Source: Rhizobium sp.
Lineage (GTDB): Bacteria > Pseudomonadota > Gammaproteobacteria > Burkholderiales > Thiobacillaceae
Assembly (NCBI GenBank): GCA_019459285.1
Contig: JAIBEL010000073.1
Coordinates: 124,001 to 188,000, forward strand
Length of the DNA stretch: 64,000 bases
Reading direction: 5' to 3'
In this document: positions 44,701 through 53,067 of the stretch, one piece after another
Layout of the letters: each line of letters starts with the position of its first letter
Position numbering within the stretch: the stretch's first letter is position 1
Program-made: the position numbers and the translations under genes
Notes under the pieces: model-generated
Seen by the model: the letters and a program-made list of their open reading frames with translations, nothing else
Told to the model about the DNA's origin: nothing
Databases searched by the model: none

Positions 44701-47700
44701 TGGAACAGCACGCCGGGAATAATGGCGTAGGTGTTGGGGGCCGCGAGCACATCCTTCGATCCGCCGATGCCCGGTATCCATTCCATGGCAGCAAAATCAC
44801 CGCCGCCACGGATGTCGAGGGTTGCACCGGAAGCGACGCTCACCGCGTCGGCCGTGGCGGAAATCTGCTTGCTGGGTGCCGTTTCGGTCTGCCGGCTGCC
44901 GTACCAGAGCGACTGTCCGACGTTGCGGGTGGCGCCGTAGGGAATGACCAGTTCGGTCTCACCACCATCATGCTGCCACAAGGCCGACACCGAGGTCACA
45001 CTGCCGTCCTGCAGAATCAGGGATTTTCCGCCCTCGAGCGCGATCTGGCCGAGCGGTGCCTTGATCGTCCCCCCCTGGAGGATCTGGTCAGCCTTGAGAG
45101 TGAGCCTGCCTCCCGCGGAAAGAACCGGCGCCGGCTGGTGTGTGTCATTTCCCTTGACGGTAATGAGCCCGTCGGCAACCGGGTTGCGGCTGGCACTGGC
45201 CGCAATGTTGCCTTGCGCATCCTGCGTGATCGAATCGACCGACACCTGCTCGACGGCCACGCTGTAATCGACGGCGGTGGCTGGATAGATCTGATCGGAC
45301 TGCAGCGTGATATTGCCTGCGGAAGACAGACGGCCGGTCAGCGCCAGCAAAGTCTTCAACAATGGCGTGGAATCGGATTGATCGTTCTGGTCGAGGTAAC
45401 CCAGCGGGAAGCCCTCGAACCGGATGTCGCCGCTGCTGATCAGCTTCAGGTCGGCAACGCCGTTGGCCGCGATATTGCCGGCAAGGGATATCTGACCTGC
45501 GTTCAGGCTGAATTCGCCACTACCGGCCTGCGTCGCGACCGGAATCTGTGGCAGCAGACTCGAAAGCGCCGGATATTGCGCAACCACGTCCGCTGGTAGG
45601 TTGGTCGAAAGGCGGAAAGCATTCTGCGTGTTGTAGACATCGATCTGGCCTGTCTGCCAGACGTTCCCCTTCAGCGCGCCGCTGCCGATATCGATTGAAC
45701 CAGTGCCCTGCGCTCGCAGTTCGGGCGTGTCCAGGCGCAACTGCGCACGCGGCGCGAAGTTGTTCAGGCCGGCGTTGAACTGGATCTGGCTGTCCGCCTT
45801 CAGCAACACCGTGTCAAAACCGCCGCCGGCACGCACGCCGTTCTTCTCCACGCCGTTCACCAGTTGATCGGCACTGATGTTCGCGCGCAGCGCCGACACG
45901 AAGCGGCCGTTGCCATCGGACAGATTGCCGATCACGCTGCTGTCGGCCAACGAGCCATCGTGCAACAACGGTGTAGCCGTCTGGCTGACGACGATCGTGT
46001 GCTTGAGCTGATGCACATCGGCGTCCCAGTAGGCCAGTGCGGTCGCCACCTTGGCATCGTTGTTGGCTTCTCCGGCCAGCAGATTGTCGTAGATCGCATT
46101 GCTCGTGAGCGCGCCGTGATAAAACAGATCGAGCGCGAAGCTGCCGCCGGCAACCGACGCATCGCCGCCGGCACCCAGGAACGTGGCGTCAAGATAGGCA
46201 TTCTCGGTTGCATTGATCGCAACACGGCCGCCCTCGCTCGCCACCGTAGCGCGCATATATGTCGCGTTGCCGGCGCCTGAATGCATATCGACGACATGCT
46301 TCGCGCCGCTCACGTCGATAACCGCGCCTTCCCCGATGACGAGGTCGTTCTTGCGGGCAGTGATGTCGATCGTGCCGCCACCCAGTACCTGGCCCGTGGC
46401 CAGTCCGCGCGGTCCACTATCCGCCAGGAAAACGCCGGCGGTGGACAGCACCGCCTGATCGCCGATGTTAAGCGCATTGAAACGGCCGGTGGCGGTGTCG
46501 TAGTAGAACTTGCTGCCCGAATCGAGCATCAGACTGATCGCTCCGCCCGGCGCGACCAGTGTGCCTCCGACATCCATGCGCGTGGCCGACGACAAACTGA
46601 TACTGCCCCGTGGGTCCATGCGCAGGGTCACGCCCGGATCGACCGTAATGCCGGTTTCGTTGGCACCGAGCTGGAACGTGCCAGAAGACGATGCGCCGGT
46701 ACTCGCATTCAGGCTGACGGGCGACCGCAGATAGTCCGGCATCGTGGTCTGCACCGAACTGAGCGTGGCGAAAGGCGTGCCCGTGGGCGCGAGTTGCGCA
46801 TTGGCGCGAGCGATGCGCTGGTATGCGACGGGATGGAGACTCTCCCTGAAGCTGACCTCGTTGAGTCCTTCCAGCGTGTACTGGGTGAATCCGCCCTGAG
46901 TGAAGAATCCGGGCAGCAATGCGTCGGCGGAAGGCCCGCCGACGTCGATCGCATCGGCGGTCAGGGCCAGCGTACCCCCATGCGTGCCGCCGTAGGCCTG
47001 CAGGTTGACGCCGTCCAGCTCGGTTGTCGGCAAGGCGATCGTGCCGCCGTTGCCGTAGCCGAGCTTACCTGCCTGATCGAGACGCGCGCCGCCCGAAGCA
47101 TCGATCGTACTGCCGGCGGCCAGCGTGGCGTATCCCTTGATCGTCACCGTGCCGCTATCGACGGCGTTCGGTACCACGACACCGCCAGTGGCAGCGCTGT
47201 CGTTGATCCAGTTGCCGGCCACCGACAGGGCGCCGTGTGCGCCCAGGTGCATGGTGCCGTAGAGCGAATTGTCCACGGTGCGGTTGAACGCCAGGGCGCC
47301 GTCGGCCGCCCTGACCGTACCCGTCACGTCGATCTGTGGCGCCAGCCACATCAACGAGCCGCCAGCGCCCAGGTCCAGCGTGACGTCCTGCGGCACCGTG
47401 ATGGTGCCGCTTGCGCGCAGGGCAAGCGTGCCGAATCCGGTGCTGACGTTCGATTGGGCGGTGCCTGACGCCATGCCGCCAAACAGATTCGCCGGCAGCA
47501 GCAACGTGTCCGTCAGATCGGTCGGGAAAGCCGCATTCAGCGGATCGGCGTTGACGCCGGCCAGGGCATCCGCGATCTGCTGGCGCGCGGCTGCGCCCTC
47601 GCCGAACGTGACGTCGTGCAGAGCATAGACAGAACCCAGGCCGTCTAGGTTGTTGGCCGTGGTGCCATCCTTGACCGAACTGAAATCGAGCGCGCTGCCG

Positions 47701-49664
47701 GCAAGCACGGACTGCGTGCCGAGCACCAGCCTGCCCGCCTCGGGCATCGCGTTCATGGCACGCTGATAAGGGCCAACCGTCACCCCGCCGGCAAAGTGTC
47801 CCCCAAGGGCCATCTGCTGCGCGTCGATGGTCAGCAGGCCAGCGCTTTTACCCTCGACATAGCCCTTGACCAGTGCGGTCTTGTTGACCACGCCGTCGTA
47901 TTGCAGTGTGGTCGGCGCCGTCGCGACGTCATACAGACGCCCATGCGACACCAGATACGTCGTGGTGCGCGTGCCGTCGCCATAGCGATAGCCGCCACCC
48001 GACACGTCGACGCTGGCGTTGCCCGCCGAGATGAATTCGCCGGTGTTCACCGTGATGGTGCCGCCGGCGGTGGTTTTCTCGCTCACCGAGCGCGGCATCG
48101 CGGCCACCTTGTCGGCGATGCTGAACAGCGGGGGCGAGCCATTGCGCGTATCGACCGTCACTGTCTGGTTGATCAGGAAGCCATCCTTTTGCAGCGGCGA
48201 ATCGGCGAGATCGAGGCTGCCGAGCTTGAACGTCAGGTAGTTCGATTCATACGGCAGATCGACCCACAGGCCGGCTGTGCTCAACACGCTGTCGGTGCCG
48301 AGATAGACCCGACCGGTCTGCGAGGGACGGCTCGTGGGGTCGTTATTGATGTTTTCCTTGCCGATGACGATGCGCCCCCCTGGCGCAACGGCCTGGCCCT
48401 CGTGCACGACGGTCTCGCCGGTCATCTTGATCACGGCCTGGTAGTGCGGAAAGCTGCCTGTGTTGTACACCGTGTTGTCGGCATACGGATCCGATTCGGC
48501 CAGCGTGGTGCCGTCGTTCTCGGGCAGGGTCTGGGTCACGCTGTCCTTGCTGGTGGTCAGGATGCTGTTGGCATAAGTGGTCTGCTTGCTGACTGCATCG
48601 TAGTTCTCCGCCTTGAGCCAGATCGAGCCGTTCACCGTGGTGGCCGTGTTGGCCGAGACCAGGCCGGACTGGTTGACGACCAGACCCGTCAGCGTGGTGT
48701 TGCCGCGATCGGTATGAATCTCGCCGCCAAGGTTGGATGCACTGTTGAGCTTTTGTGCGGCGATGAGTTGGCTCAGGTTCAGCGAACCTTCGGGGGCGGC
48801 CGTCACCTTGACCAGGAAGCCGCGCATCGAGAGGTCGTTCGGGTTGTAATCGTTTCCGGTCGGATCGTTGTAAAGCTTCAGATAGACAGACTTGCCTGCG
48901 GCCAGGATGACCTGGCCGTTGTTGGCGGTGATGACGCCATGGTTCTCCACCTGAGGCGCGAACAGCATGATGGCACCCCCCTCTTCCACGGGCTTGCCGG
49001 TCGCCGGGTCGGTCGCCACCTGGCCGCTGGCACCATCCACCTTCACGCTCTTGATCGTGCCGTAGTTGATCACCTGTCCGGCGGTATTCAGCACCATGGT
49101 CGCCACCAGAGTCGGATCCGCCTTACCGACCAGGTTCGAGGTGATGCCGTTGTCGAAGGTGTTCTGGGAAATGTCCAGCGACGAGGCGATCAGCGTATTG
49201 ACGTTGACCTGGGCGGAGCCGTCGAACAGGATGCCGTTGGAATTGACCAGATAGACCTTGCCGTTGGCCGACAGGGTGCCCTGGATGACCGAGGGATTAG
49301 CCCCGCCGATGTAGTTCATGGCCTCGGCCGAGCTGCCGGGCTGGTTGAAACGGACCGTGTAGCCCTGCCCGATGTCAAAGCTGTTCCAGTGAATCGTCGT
49401 CTTCATGCCCGTCTGGTTGATCTGCATCAGGTTGGGCGCGCTGTTGACGATGCTGGCGGTGCTGGGGTCCGCCACCACCCCGCCGGTGGGCAACGGGTTG
49501 ACCGGCGCGGGCGCATGGTTCGGGGCCGCCAGCGACGACGAGGCGCAGGCCGACAGGACCGCCAGGGTCAGCAGGCGCATCTTGAACTGGGGATGCGCCG
49601 GCATGGCCGCGGCAACGGTGTGCTGTCTGCTGCGGCGCTGGAGAGACGGTTTACGTGTCGGCAT
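38769..49664 (-). CDS. Giant filamentous-haemagglutinin-like TPS exoprotein (TpsA)
   Basis: A 3,631-residue two-partner-secretion substrate, the largest gene here. An extended basic signal sequence (hydrophobic core LLTLAVLSACASSSLAA) is followed by the TPS/haemagglutination domain (residues about 45-300), which has NSNGILFDGSAQVNVNTLIAS in place of the usual NPNGILF. The rest is thousands of residues of right-handed beta-helix repeat material (frequent GG, NxxG and short beta strands). I saw no cysteine in the mature part except the pair in ECGKDDALCRK at the C-terminus, which resembles the C-terminal disulfide anchor of HMW1-type adhesins. It starts 16 bp after tpsB. Likely a surface-tethered fibre. 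Confidence 0.9.
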   Translation of the reverse strand: MPTRKPSLQRRSRQHTVAAAMPAHPQFKMRLLTLAVLSACASSSLAAPNHAPAPVNPLPTGGVVADPSTASIVNSAPNLMQINQTGMKTTIHWNSFDIGQGYTVRFNQPGSSAEAMNYIGGANPSVIQGTLSANGKVYLVNSNGILFDGSAQVNVNTLIASSLDISQNTFDNGITSNLVGKADPTLVATMVLNTAGQVINYGTIKSVKVDGASGQVATDPATGKPVEEGGAIMLFAPQVENHGVITANNGQVILAAGKSVYLKLYNDPTGNDYNPNDLSMRGFLVKVTAAPEGSLNLSQLIAAQKLNSASNLGGEIHTDRGNTTLTGLVVNQSGLVSANTATTVNGSIWLKAENYDAVSKQTTYANSILTTSKDSVTQTLPENDGTTLAESDPYADNTVYNTGSFPHYQAVIKMTGETVVHEGQAVAPGGRIVIGKENINNDPTSRPSQTGRVYLGTDSVLSTAGLWVDLPYESNYLTFKLGSLDLADSPLQKDGFLINQTVTVDTRNGSPPLFSIADKVAAMPRSVSEKTTAGGTITVNTGEFISAGNASVDVSGGGYRYGDGTRTTTYLVSHGRLYDVATAPTTLQYDGVVNKTALVKGYVEGKSAGLLTIDAQQMALGGHFAGGVTVGPYQRAMNAMPEAGRLVLGTQSVLAGSALDFSSVKDGTTANNLDGLGSVYALHDVTFGEGAAARQQIADALAGVNADPLNAAFPTDLTDTLLLPANLFGGMASGTAQSNVSTGFGTLALRASGTITVPQDVTLDLGAGGSLMWLAPQIDVTGTVRAADGALAFNRTVDNSLYGTMHLGAHGALSVAGNWINDSAATGGVVVPNAVDSGTVTIKGYATLAAGSTIDASGGARLDQAGKLGYGNGGTIALPTTELDGVNLQAYGGTHGGTLALTADAIDVGGPSADALLPGFFTQGGFTQYTLEGLNEVSFRESLHPVAYQRIARANAQLAPTGTPFATLSSVQTTMPDYLRSPVSLNASTGASSSGTFQLGANETGITVDPGVTLRMDPRGSISLSSATRMDVGGTLVAPGGAISLMLDSGSKFYYDTATGRFNALNIGDQAVLSTAGVFLADSGPRGLATGQVLGGGTIDITARKNDLVIGEGAVIDVSGAKHVVDMHSGAGNATYMRATVASEGGRVAINATENAYLDATFLGAGGDASVAGGSFALDLFYHGALTSNAIYDNLLAGEANNDAKVATALAYWDADVHQLKHTIVVSQTATPLLHDGSLADSSVIGNLSDGNGRFVSALRANISADQLVNGVEKNGVRAGGGFDTVLLKADSQIQFNAGLNNFAPRAQLRLDTPELRAQGTGSIDIGSGALKGNVWQTGQIDVYNTQNAFRLSTNLPADVVAQYPALSSLLPQIPVATQAGSGEFSLNAGQISLAGNIAANGVADLKLISSGDIRFEGFPLGYLDQNDQSDSTPLLKTLLALTGRLSSAGNITLQSDQIYPATAVDYSVAVEQVSVDSITQDAQGNIAASASRNPVADGLITVKGNDTHQPAPVLSAGGRLTLKADQILQGGTIKAPLGQIALEGGKSLILQDGSVTSVSALWQHDGGETELVIPYGATRNVGQSLWYGSRQTETAPSKQISATADAVSVASGATLDIRGGGDFAAMEWIPGIGGSKDVLAAPNTYAIIPGVLFQPGDGYLNGLAPVDVNAGAPYTMVHLAAGAGLPQGDYALLPAYYALLPGAYLVKAQSAAGYTNLNSGYAATQVDGSVIVAGRLGYAGTGIRQSVWSGFSVQSGADALTQTSHPQAEYLVTGSQYFVDQAAKNNTPLPALPQDGGRLSIGARGNLAFEGTLLAKAGMREALGRYGANGQVDIYGAKFAIVDNAAVAPSGYTSLKADDLSRLGADLLIGGKRTDTANGQTLDVVASDVLVDLDGGTLRAPEMWLAATDTLNVTGTSTLEASGTVVSRAGTLKVNVNPDGGQYGALLGLSAAELAPIVRSGALDTDPAHGNLDIAAGAKLSAKGGSVVIDSTGTPHMAGVVESDTLAIGARQIALGAVPQNSTALALGNAQLAALSSARNFVLRSYSSIDLYGNVSLGQTGTGSFTFDSAGLVGHDVNGTGAPVALSAGTVTLENLSGTALAANAPGTGMLTLNADKLVLADSSQNGAGFTVAGFNQVDLNAGEVSLQGSGTLSVASDLNIAAGRIAAGGRLADQKIQAYDAGQQTWHAIKVTRPASSPDFTDALLPGGKLQIDASKVDFGGNIVLKSGRLAFTARGAAAGDGITLENGASIDLSSYEKTFAQGTADITESASAGRFTMTSEQGSVDAQAGSSIDLRGGAAGSDAGVLTAAAANGTVALDGTLSAGAAPGQQSGSANIDAASLANFSALNSALETGGFGHTRYLRARTGDVNVAATDSVNAKNIQLVADAGAINVKGSLDASGATGGGQVELDAGQGIHLVGGSRIAANGTSSDIAPDAAYSDGGKVALYARNGQLDFDSGALIDVSAAAAGKSSGGEVVFSAPRTANGSGLQATLAGQVKVAGGTVSVPGGQVPQDGQVILEGYQRYSGITATSSAASTSSIVYTDYDTFMNAADGMHDAALLTLLTGGSDVASGNLKVRAGVELVSSGDMTVDADWDLTDASWLRTGVNQTAGRLALRAAGNIDVNARLGLPNESTLPPDSGWTLELAGGADNAAADVLAVTPSTTVGDVVLNTGGKLTSSTGDIRIAAGRDVRVATPASVVYTTGRAVALPIMAADPALNNKYFAPASGVNFVDGGSISIDAKRDVTGSGGYANVNDWLRRNTVVPGTTLNSSVSVARGYAYQPAYWWVDRLGNTIAKTKGIEGIATLGGGNIAIAASNTISNLSVASATSRSASTSATLVTVNGRNTIPSANAVYGGGDVRIDAGSDLLGGQYLIGRGRASFTAGGDIGGLNGVADSATAPAFWLMGWSDDPAWRGAHVDVEALGGVTLGSAANPTITASPKNAGATVSNTRLGYRGTPSYFFSYAPEDSLSLTAVGGNLMIVPVTESAKNILPPRFSAAALEGSVSSGTGRFDASNALMAGGSNGLAQLPDSNGLFRLLAGDTVHDLVLRAGDYDPANLGTAGSPVLGISDFIALGKSYTFNPPLVSDARMVTPSVLSGYRYAVVAGTGDVSDAAFYFPQKSAVLAGRDIANVQLDLQNLGDDISRVAAGRDVLYSNVLDNGTQWGLMPHIQIAGPGKLLVEAGRNVNLGAVNATKFSGSVLDSNDVTRIDAVGNTTNNSLQTAGAASLIVMSGVDTGSLSTEQVEGLFSVLRSVGQFQGLLGQVQSDAKSTEAAVAEANAVIQEANQAIDVLFAGAVQPGSRAVYEAPIDPNDAAGRSATGLMTDAYNGALVAANNAIAALFKAGRTGDITLYNARVSTSTNPGAAGGDINLLAPNGNINVGLPTASSGRNIGIYTTAGGAINAYLSGDMNVNLSKVATFQGGDILLYTSGDGSTLDAGRGSRSARTSSPPRLVAELKADGTPTGKLLLLPPLDVSGSGIRTVSYDPDGFGPLQQPDPGKVYLLAPTGTIDAGEAGVSSASGLVVAALVVKNADNFSASGSSVGVPSVSSGVPAAPVSGDAAASASKAMDAMAQANNALASEKDADIKSFRPGFVTVEVLGFGGESAECGKDDALCRKQKKSGT

Positions 49665-49680
49665 GGCGCATCCTCGCGAT

Positions 49681-51282
49681 TCAGAAATCCAGGCGCGTAT
49701 CAAAATGCACGCGCACGTCGTGGGCCTGGGTATAAGGCCGGGGGGGGGAGACACTCAGATCGTTCTTCGGTCCGTCCGTCAGGGCCTGGGCCAGGCTCAG
49801 GCTGAGGGAGAAGGCGCGTCCGGCACGCAGGTTGAGCCCCAGCCCTACCGAATCCAGGGTGTAGGACGCGATCTCGGCCGGCAGCGCATCGTTCACGCGC
49901 AGATACGCCGCGTCGTAGAACGCATAGGGCTGCACGCTTTTCAGTAACGGCCACTGGCTCGGCGCCCAGGCCGGCGCGCGCAGTTCCAGGCTGGCACGGA
50001 TGCCCCGGTCCCCTGCCGCCTCGGACTGCAGATAGCCGCGCACGCTGCCCACCCCGCCGGCGGAGAACTGCTCGTTGTTGATCAGGGCCTGGTCGGAGAG
50101 CTGCGCGTCCGCGCTGCCCACCAGCGACCAGCCGGCCGGCAGCTTCTGCAAGCGTTGGGCGTTGAGCTTGAAGACGGCAAAGCTGTTGTGGGCGAGATAG
50201 CGCCGGTTGCCGAAGGACACCTCTCCCGTGCCTAGACCCCGCAGGCCCAGTACCGTGCCGGCCCCCAACTGCCAGTTGCCGCCGGCGTCGTTCAGCCCCA
50301 CGCCGTAGTTCGCATCCAGCGTCCAGTAACGCAGAGGCGTGCTGATGCCGTTGGCGTCCTGCCTGGAGTTCTTGTAGTCCAGCCCCAGGGTCAATTGGTG
50401 CGTCAGGCTTCCCCGAGGACGCAGCGGCATGATGTAGCGCGCGCCAACGATGTCGTTGTTGCCGAACAGGATCTGGTCGCCCACGTTGACGGCCGAGCTG
50501 GTGACATCGCTGGTGGAATGCACGGCGTACAGCGACAGGTAACGCCGGTAATCTGCCAGCGGCATCACGTAGGACGCCGACACGGCGCTCCCCTCGGACG
50601 GATTGGTAGGTGCGGTCTGGTACGTGAGGGACAAGGTCTGGGCGCGCTGGAACAGATTGCTGTAGCTGATGCCACCGGCCAGCCGCGTGTCGGAGGTGTT
50701 GGCGCTGTGGGCATTGTTGTAGTCCAGCCAGGCCGACACCGGCGGGGTATCGTTCACCTTCAGTTCGAGCACTGTGGTGCCCGGCCTGCGCCCAGGCTCC
50801 AGCGTGGGCGTCACATGCACGCCGGGCGCGCGGCTGACAGCCGCCAGTTCGCGCTGCATATCGTTGAAATTGGGAACGGCCCCTTCCGCGGTGGAGGGTG
50901 CCTCGCTGCGGATGCGCGAAGGCAAGGTGTATTGTGCGCCGGTCACACGAGTACGCTCGATCACGCCCTCGGTCACCTTCAGTGCCACCACGCCATTGTT
51001 CACCTTTTGCTCCGGCACGCTGACATAGACCGTCAGATAGCCCGCATCGTGATAGGCCTTCTCAAGCGCGGCGCGTGCCTTCTCGACATCGGCAACGCTT
51101 TTACCCGGCCCCAGGAGCGGATACACCGCCTCCTCGATGGCCATCTGGGAGAGAACCGTATTGCCTTCGACCTGAAACTCAAGCAGATCCAGCTTCGGCG
51201 AGGTGCCGGTCTCGGGAGCGCCCACGGCCATGCCGGACCAACACGCCAGCGTCAGCAGCAGCACACCAATGCCAGCCCTCAT
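49681..51282 (-). CDS. TPS outer-membrane transporter (TpsB, FhaC/ShlB type)
   Basis: A 533-residue secretion pore. After a signal peptide (cleavage after VGA) come two POTRA domains (residues about 25-180; LLEFQVEGNTVLS and YLTVYVSVPEQKV) and a 16-strand barrel with the VRGY motif in GGVGSVRGYLQSEAAGDRG of the L6 loop. It ends in phenylalanine. It should recognise the N-terminal TPS domain of the exoprotein encoded immediately downstream and move it across the outer membrane. The ATG at 51282 gives the normal signal peptide; an in-frame codon 14 residues upstream is less likely. Confidence 0.92.
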   Translation of the reverse strand: MRAGIGVLLLTLACWSGMAVGAPETGTSPKLDLLEFQVEGNTVLSQMAIEEAVYPLLGPGKSVADVEKARAALEKAYHDAGYLTVYVSVPEQKVNNGVVALKVTEGVIERTRVTGAQYTLPSRIRSEAPSTAEGAVPNFNDMQRELAAVSRAPGVHVTPTLEPGRRPGTTVLELKVNDTPPVSAWLDYNNAHSANTSDTRLAGGISYSNLFQRAQTLSLTYQTAPTNPSEGSAVSASYVMPLADYRRYLSLYAVHSTSDVTSSAVNVGDQILFGNNDIVGARYIMPLRPRGSLTHQLTLGLDYKNSRQDANGISTPLRYWTLDANYGVGLNDAGGNWQLGAGTVLGLRGLGTGEVSFGNRRYLAHNSFAVFKLNAQRLQKLPAGWSLVGSADAQLSDQALINNEQFSAGGVGSVRGYLQSEAAGDRGIRASLELRAPAWAPSQWPLLKSVQPYAFYDAAYLRVNDALPAEIASYTLDSVGLGLNLRAGRAFSLSLSLAQALTDGPKNDLSVSPPRPYTQAHDVRVHFDTRLDF

Positions 51283-51376
51283 CGTCACCTTTCTTCCGCA
51301 AATCTCGGACATGTCCGCGAGCAATCCAAAGGGACTAGAGTGTAGTTAAAGGCTGTTTCAGTACGGCACGCCGAAC

Positions 51377-51394
51377 ATGAGCCATACGGCTCAT
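51377..51394. promoter_or_regulatory. Palindromic operator copy B (tpsB-tpsA)
   Basis: ATGAGCC-ATAC-GGCTCAT, perfect 7-bp arms, 95 bp before the tpsB start. A -10-like TACACT (minus strand, 51344-51339) is centred about 44 bp away, one helical turn closer than in copies A, C and D. Confidence 0.6.
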
Positions 51395-51460
51395 CACGCA
51401 AGCCAATCTCTGTATGGGCGCGGCTTTCATCAATTCAGACAGCGCTCAACGACTGGCCCA

Positions 51461-51488
51461 AAAAAAACCTGCCCAGAAGGGCAGGTTT
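51461..51488 (-). terminator. Rho-independent terminator of the PBP-like gene
   Basis: AAACCTGCCC and GGGCAGGTTT (51465-51474 and 51479-51488) form a 10-bp stem with loop AGAA on the plus strand; on the minus strand it exits into TTTTTTT. It lies 56 bp after the stop of the PstS-like gene and separates it from the tpsB promoter. Confidence 0.85.
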
Positions 51489-51543
51489 CTATGGTTGTCG
51501 GGAGAGGCATTGCACCGCCCCCTGGTCGTGCAGACCAACCCGA

Positions 51544-52998
51544 TCAGGGGTTGATGTTGGTGGAGTAGTAGCTCATCGCCGGCTGGCAGCTGTTCGGCGA
51601 ACCGGTGATGCTGCGGGTGTAGTACATCAGCGGCTGGGCTGCGACCGACCCTTCGGACGCCTCGGTGGCGGTCGGGGTGCTGGAAGCGGACGGGGCCAGG
51701 ATGCCGGCGGGCTTGCCGAGCAGCGCGGTGGTGTTGAAGGTGTTGTTCAGCGGGACCAGAACGGCCGGATCGTTGAAACCAGTGATCATGGCGCTGCGCA
51801 GGGCGCCGACGTCGCCGCCCGGGGTACCGATCGTGTTCATCGTGGCCTCGTACCAGAACGTGTAGCGACCCGTGGCCGTGTTGAAGGCGGTCGGGGCGAT
51901 GCCGTCGATCTTGATGTGGCGCTGGTAGTCCTTGTTCAGGATATTGTTGCCCGTCGCGGCACCACCGCCGATCGCGTACTCGGCGGAGGTGTCGGTCGTG
52001 CTCGGCAGTTCGAGCGAGTTGATGCCGATCGCCCAGCGGCCATTGCGGTCGTGGTTGGTCAGACAGGTTTCGACGTCGCCGCCACCGCTGCCTTCAAACA
52101 CACGGCCGCTGTAGCTGGCAGCGTTACAGGCGTTAGGCTTGGTGTTAGCCTCCCCAAGGTCGCCGGGCACGAACGGCAGCACGCCGTCGGTACAGGGGTC
52201 ATTCAGGAATTGCATGCGCGAGGCAGTCTGGGTGCCAGAGCTAATAACGCGGCGGGCAACGTAGACGGTGTCGTCACCAACCGGGTTGGTCAAGCCGAGT
52301 TCGCTCCAGCCAACCAGGTTGCCCGAGAAGATCGAAGCGATCTGCGACTTGCTCAGGGACGGCATGCAGGCCTCGGTCTCGCTACCCACGGAGCAGCTGG
52401 CAGGCAGGGTGCCGGCGGTGATCTGCGCGTCCTGTAGGGCATCGCGCAGACCTTTGGTCACCGGGGTGCCGAAGGTCGTGACGTTCAGCGGCGCAGCCAC
52501 CAGACCGGCAGGAATGGCGCCCGTGAAGGCAAGTGCCTTCTTCAGGATCGCCGGCTCTTCGTCGGAGACGCCAATGTCGGCAACGCGGGAAGCAGTCAGC
52601 GCGCCAGTCACGGGATTGGCCTGGAACACGTTCGTGAACTGCAGGCCGGTGCCGACCAGCTGGCTGATGCCGTTGCCGGAACCACCGTTGCTGTTCTTGA
52701 TGATGGCGACGTTGGTCTTGCCGAACGAGCCGGCGAAAGCGGCCTTGGGTTGGCAGACCACGGCAAACTGGTTCTTGTCGCCGCCGACGCTGTCGTAGGA
52801 AACCTGTTTGGTCGAATCGCAGAACACGCCCCTGGCCCAGGCCTTGAGCTGGTTGTTGGTGGCCGACGAACCGGAGATGTAGATTGCTGCCGTGTTGGCG
52901 GCGGTGTATCCACCGTCGGCGAAGTCGTAAGCAAATGCGGAGCCGGAAAGTGCGACCAGGGCACCGGACACGGCCAGGGAGAGGGTATTGAATTTCAT
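51544..52998 (-). CDS. PstS-like periplasmic binding protein, no permease nearby
   Basis: A 484-residue exported protein with a signal peptide ending AFA-YDF. The N-terminal strand AAIYISGSSATNNQLKAWA matches the phosphate-binding PstS/PBP type II fold, as do SKSQIASIFSGNLVGWSELG and the VARRVISSGTQTASRMQF segment that would bind an oxyanion. Six or more cysteines suggest disulfides. No pstCAB permease genes are present, so it probably does not feed an ABC transporter here; these proteins are typical companions of DUF2341-ExbB/TonB clusters. It follows a PEP-CTERM gene by 69 bp and has its own terminator. Confidence 0.8.
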   Translation of the reverse strand: MKFNTLSLAVSGALVALSGSAFAYDFADGGYTAANTAAIYISGSSATNNQLKAWARGVFCDSTKQVSYDSVGGDKNQFAVVCQPKAAFAGSFGKTNVAIIKNSNGGSGNGISQLVGTGLQFTNVFQANPVTGALTASRVADIGVSDEEPAILKKALAFTGAIPAGLVAAPLNVTTFGTPVTKGLRDALQDAQITAGTLPASCSVGSETEACMPSLSKSQIASIFSGNLVGWSELGLTNPVGDDTVYVARRVISSGTQTASRMQFLNDPCTDGVLPFVPGDLGEANTKPNACNAASYSGRVFEGSGGGDVETCLTNHDRNGRWAIGINSLELPSTTDTSAEYAIGGGAATGNNILNKDYQRHIKIDGIAPTAFNTATGRYTFWYEATMNTIGTPGGDVGALRSAMITGFNDPAVLVPLNNTFNTTALLGKPAGILAPSASSTPTATEASEGSVAAQPLMYYTRSITGSPNSCQPAMSYYSTNINP

Positions 52999-53067
52999 GT
53001 CTAACCTTTCAGGGATTTGGCTGGCGGAACCGGAGTTCCACCAGGGGTGCGGGAATCGGGAAATGTC

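Noticed and set aside
47796-49805. Long open frame antisense to the giant exoprotein gene
   Set aside because: It mirrors the strongly codon-biased real gene, lacks a ribosome site and shows no domain. Several long plus-strand frames across 38.8-49.7 kb have the same explanation.
51544-52998. A pst phosphate ABC transporter operon
   Set aside because: The binding-protein gene is followed by a strong terminator and no pstC, pstA, pstB or phoU gene is present.
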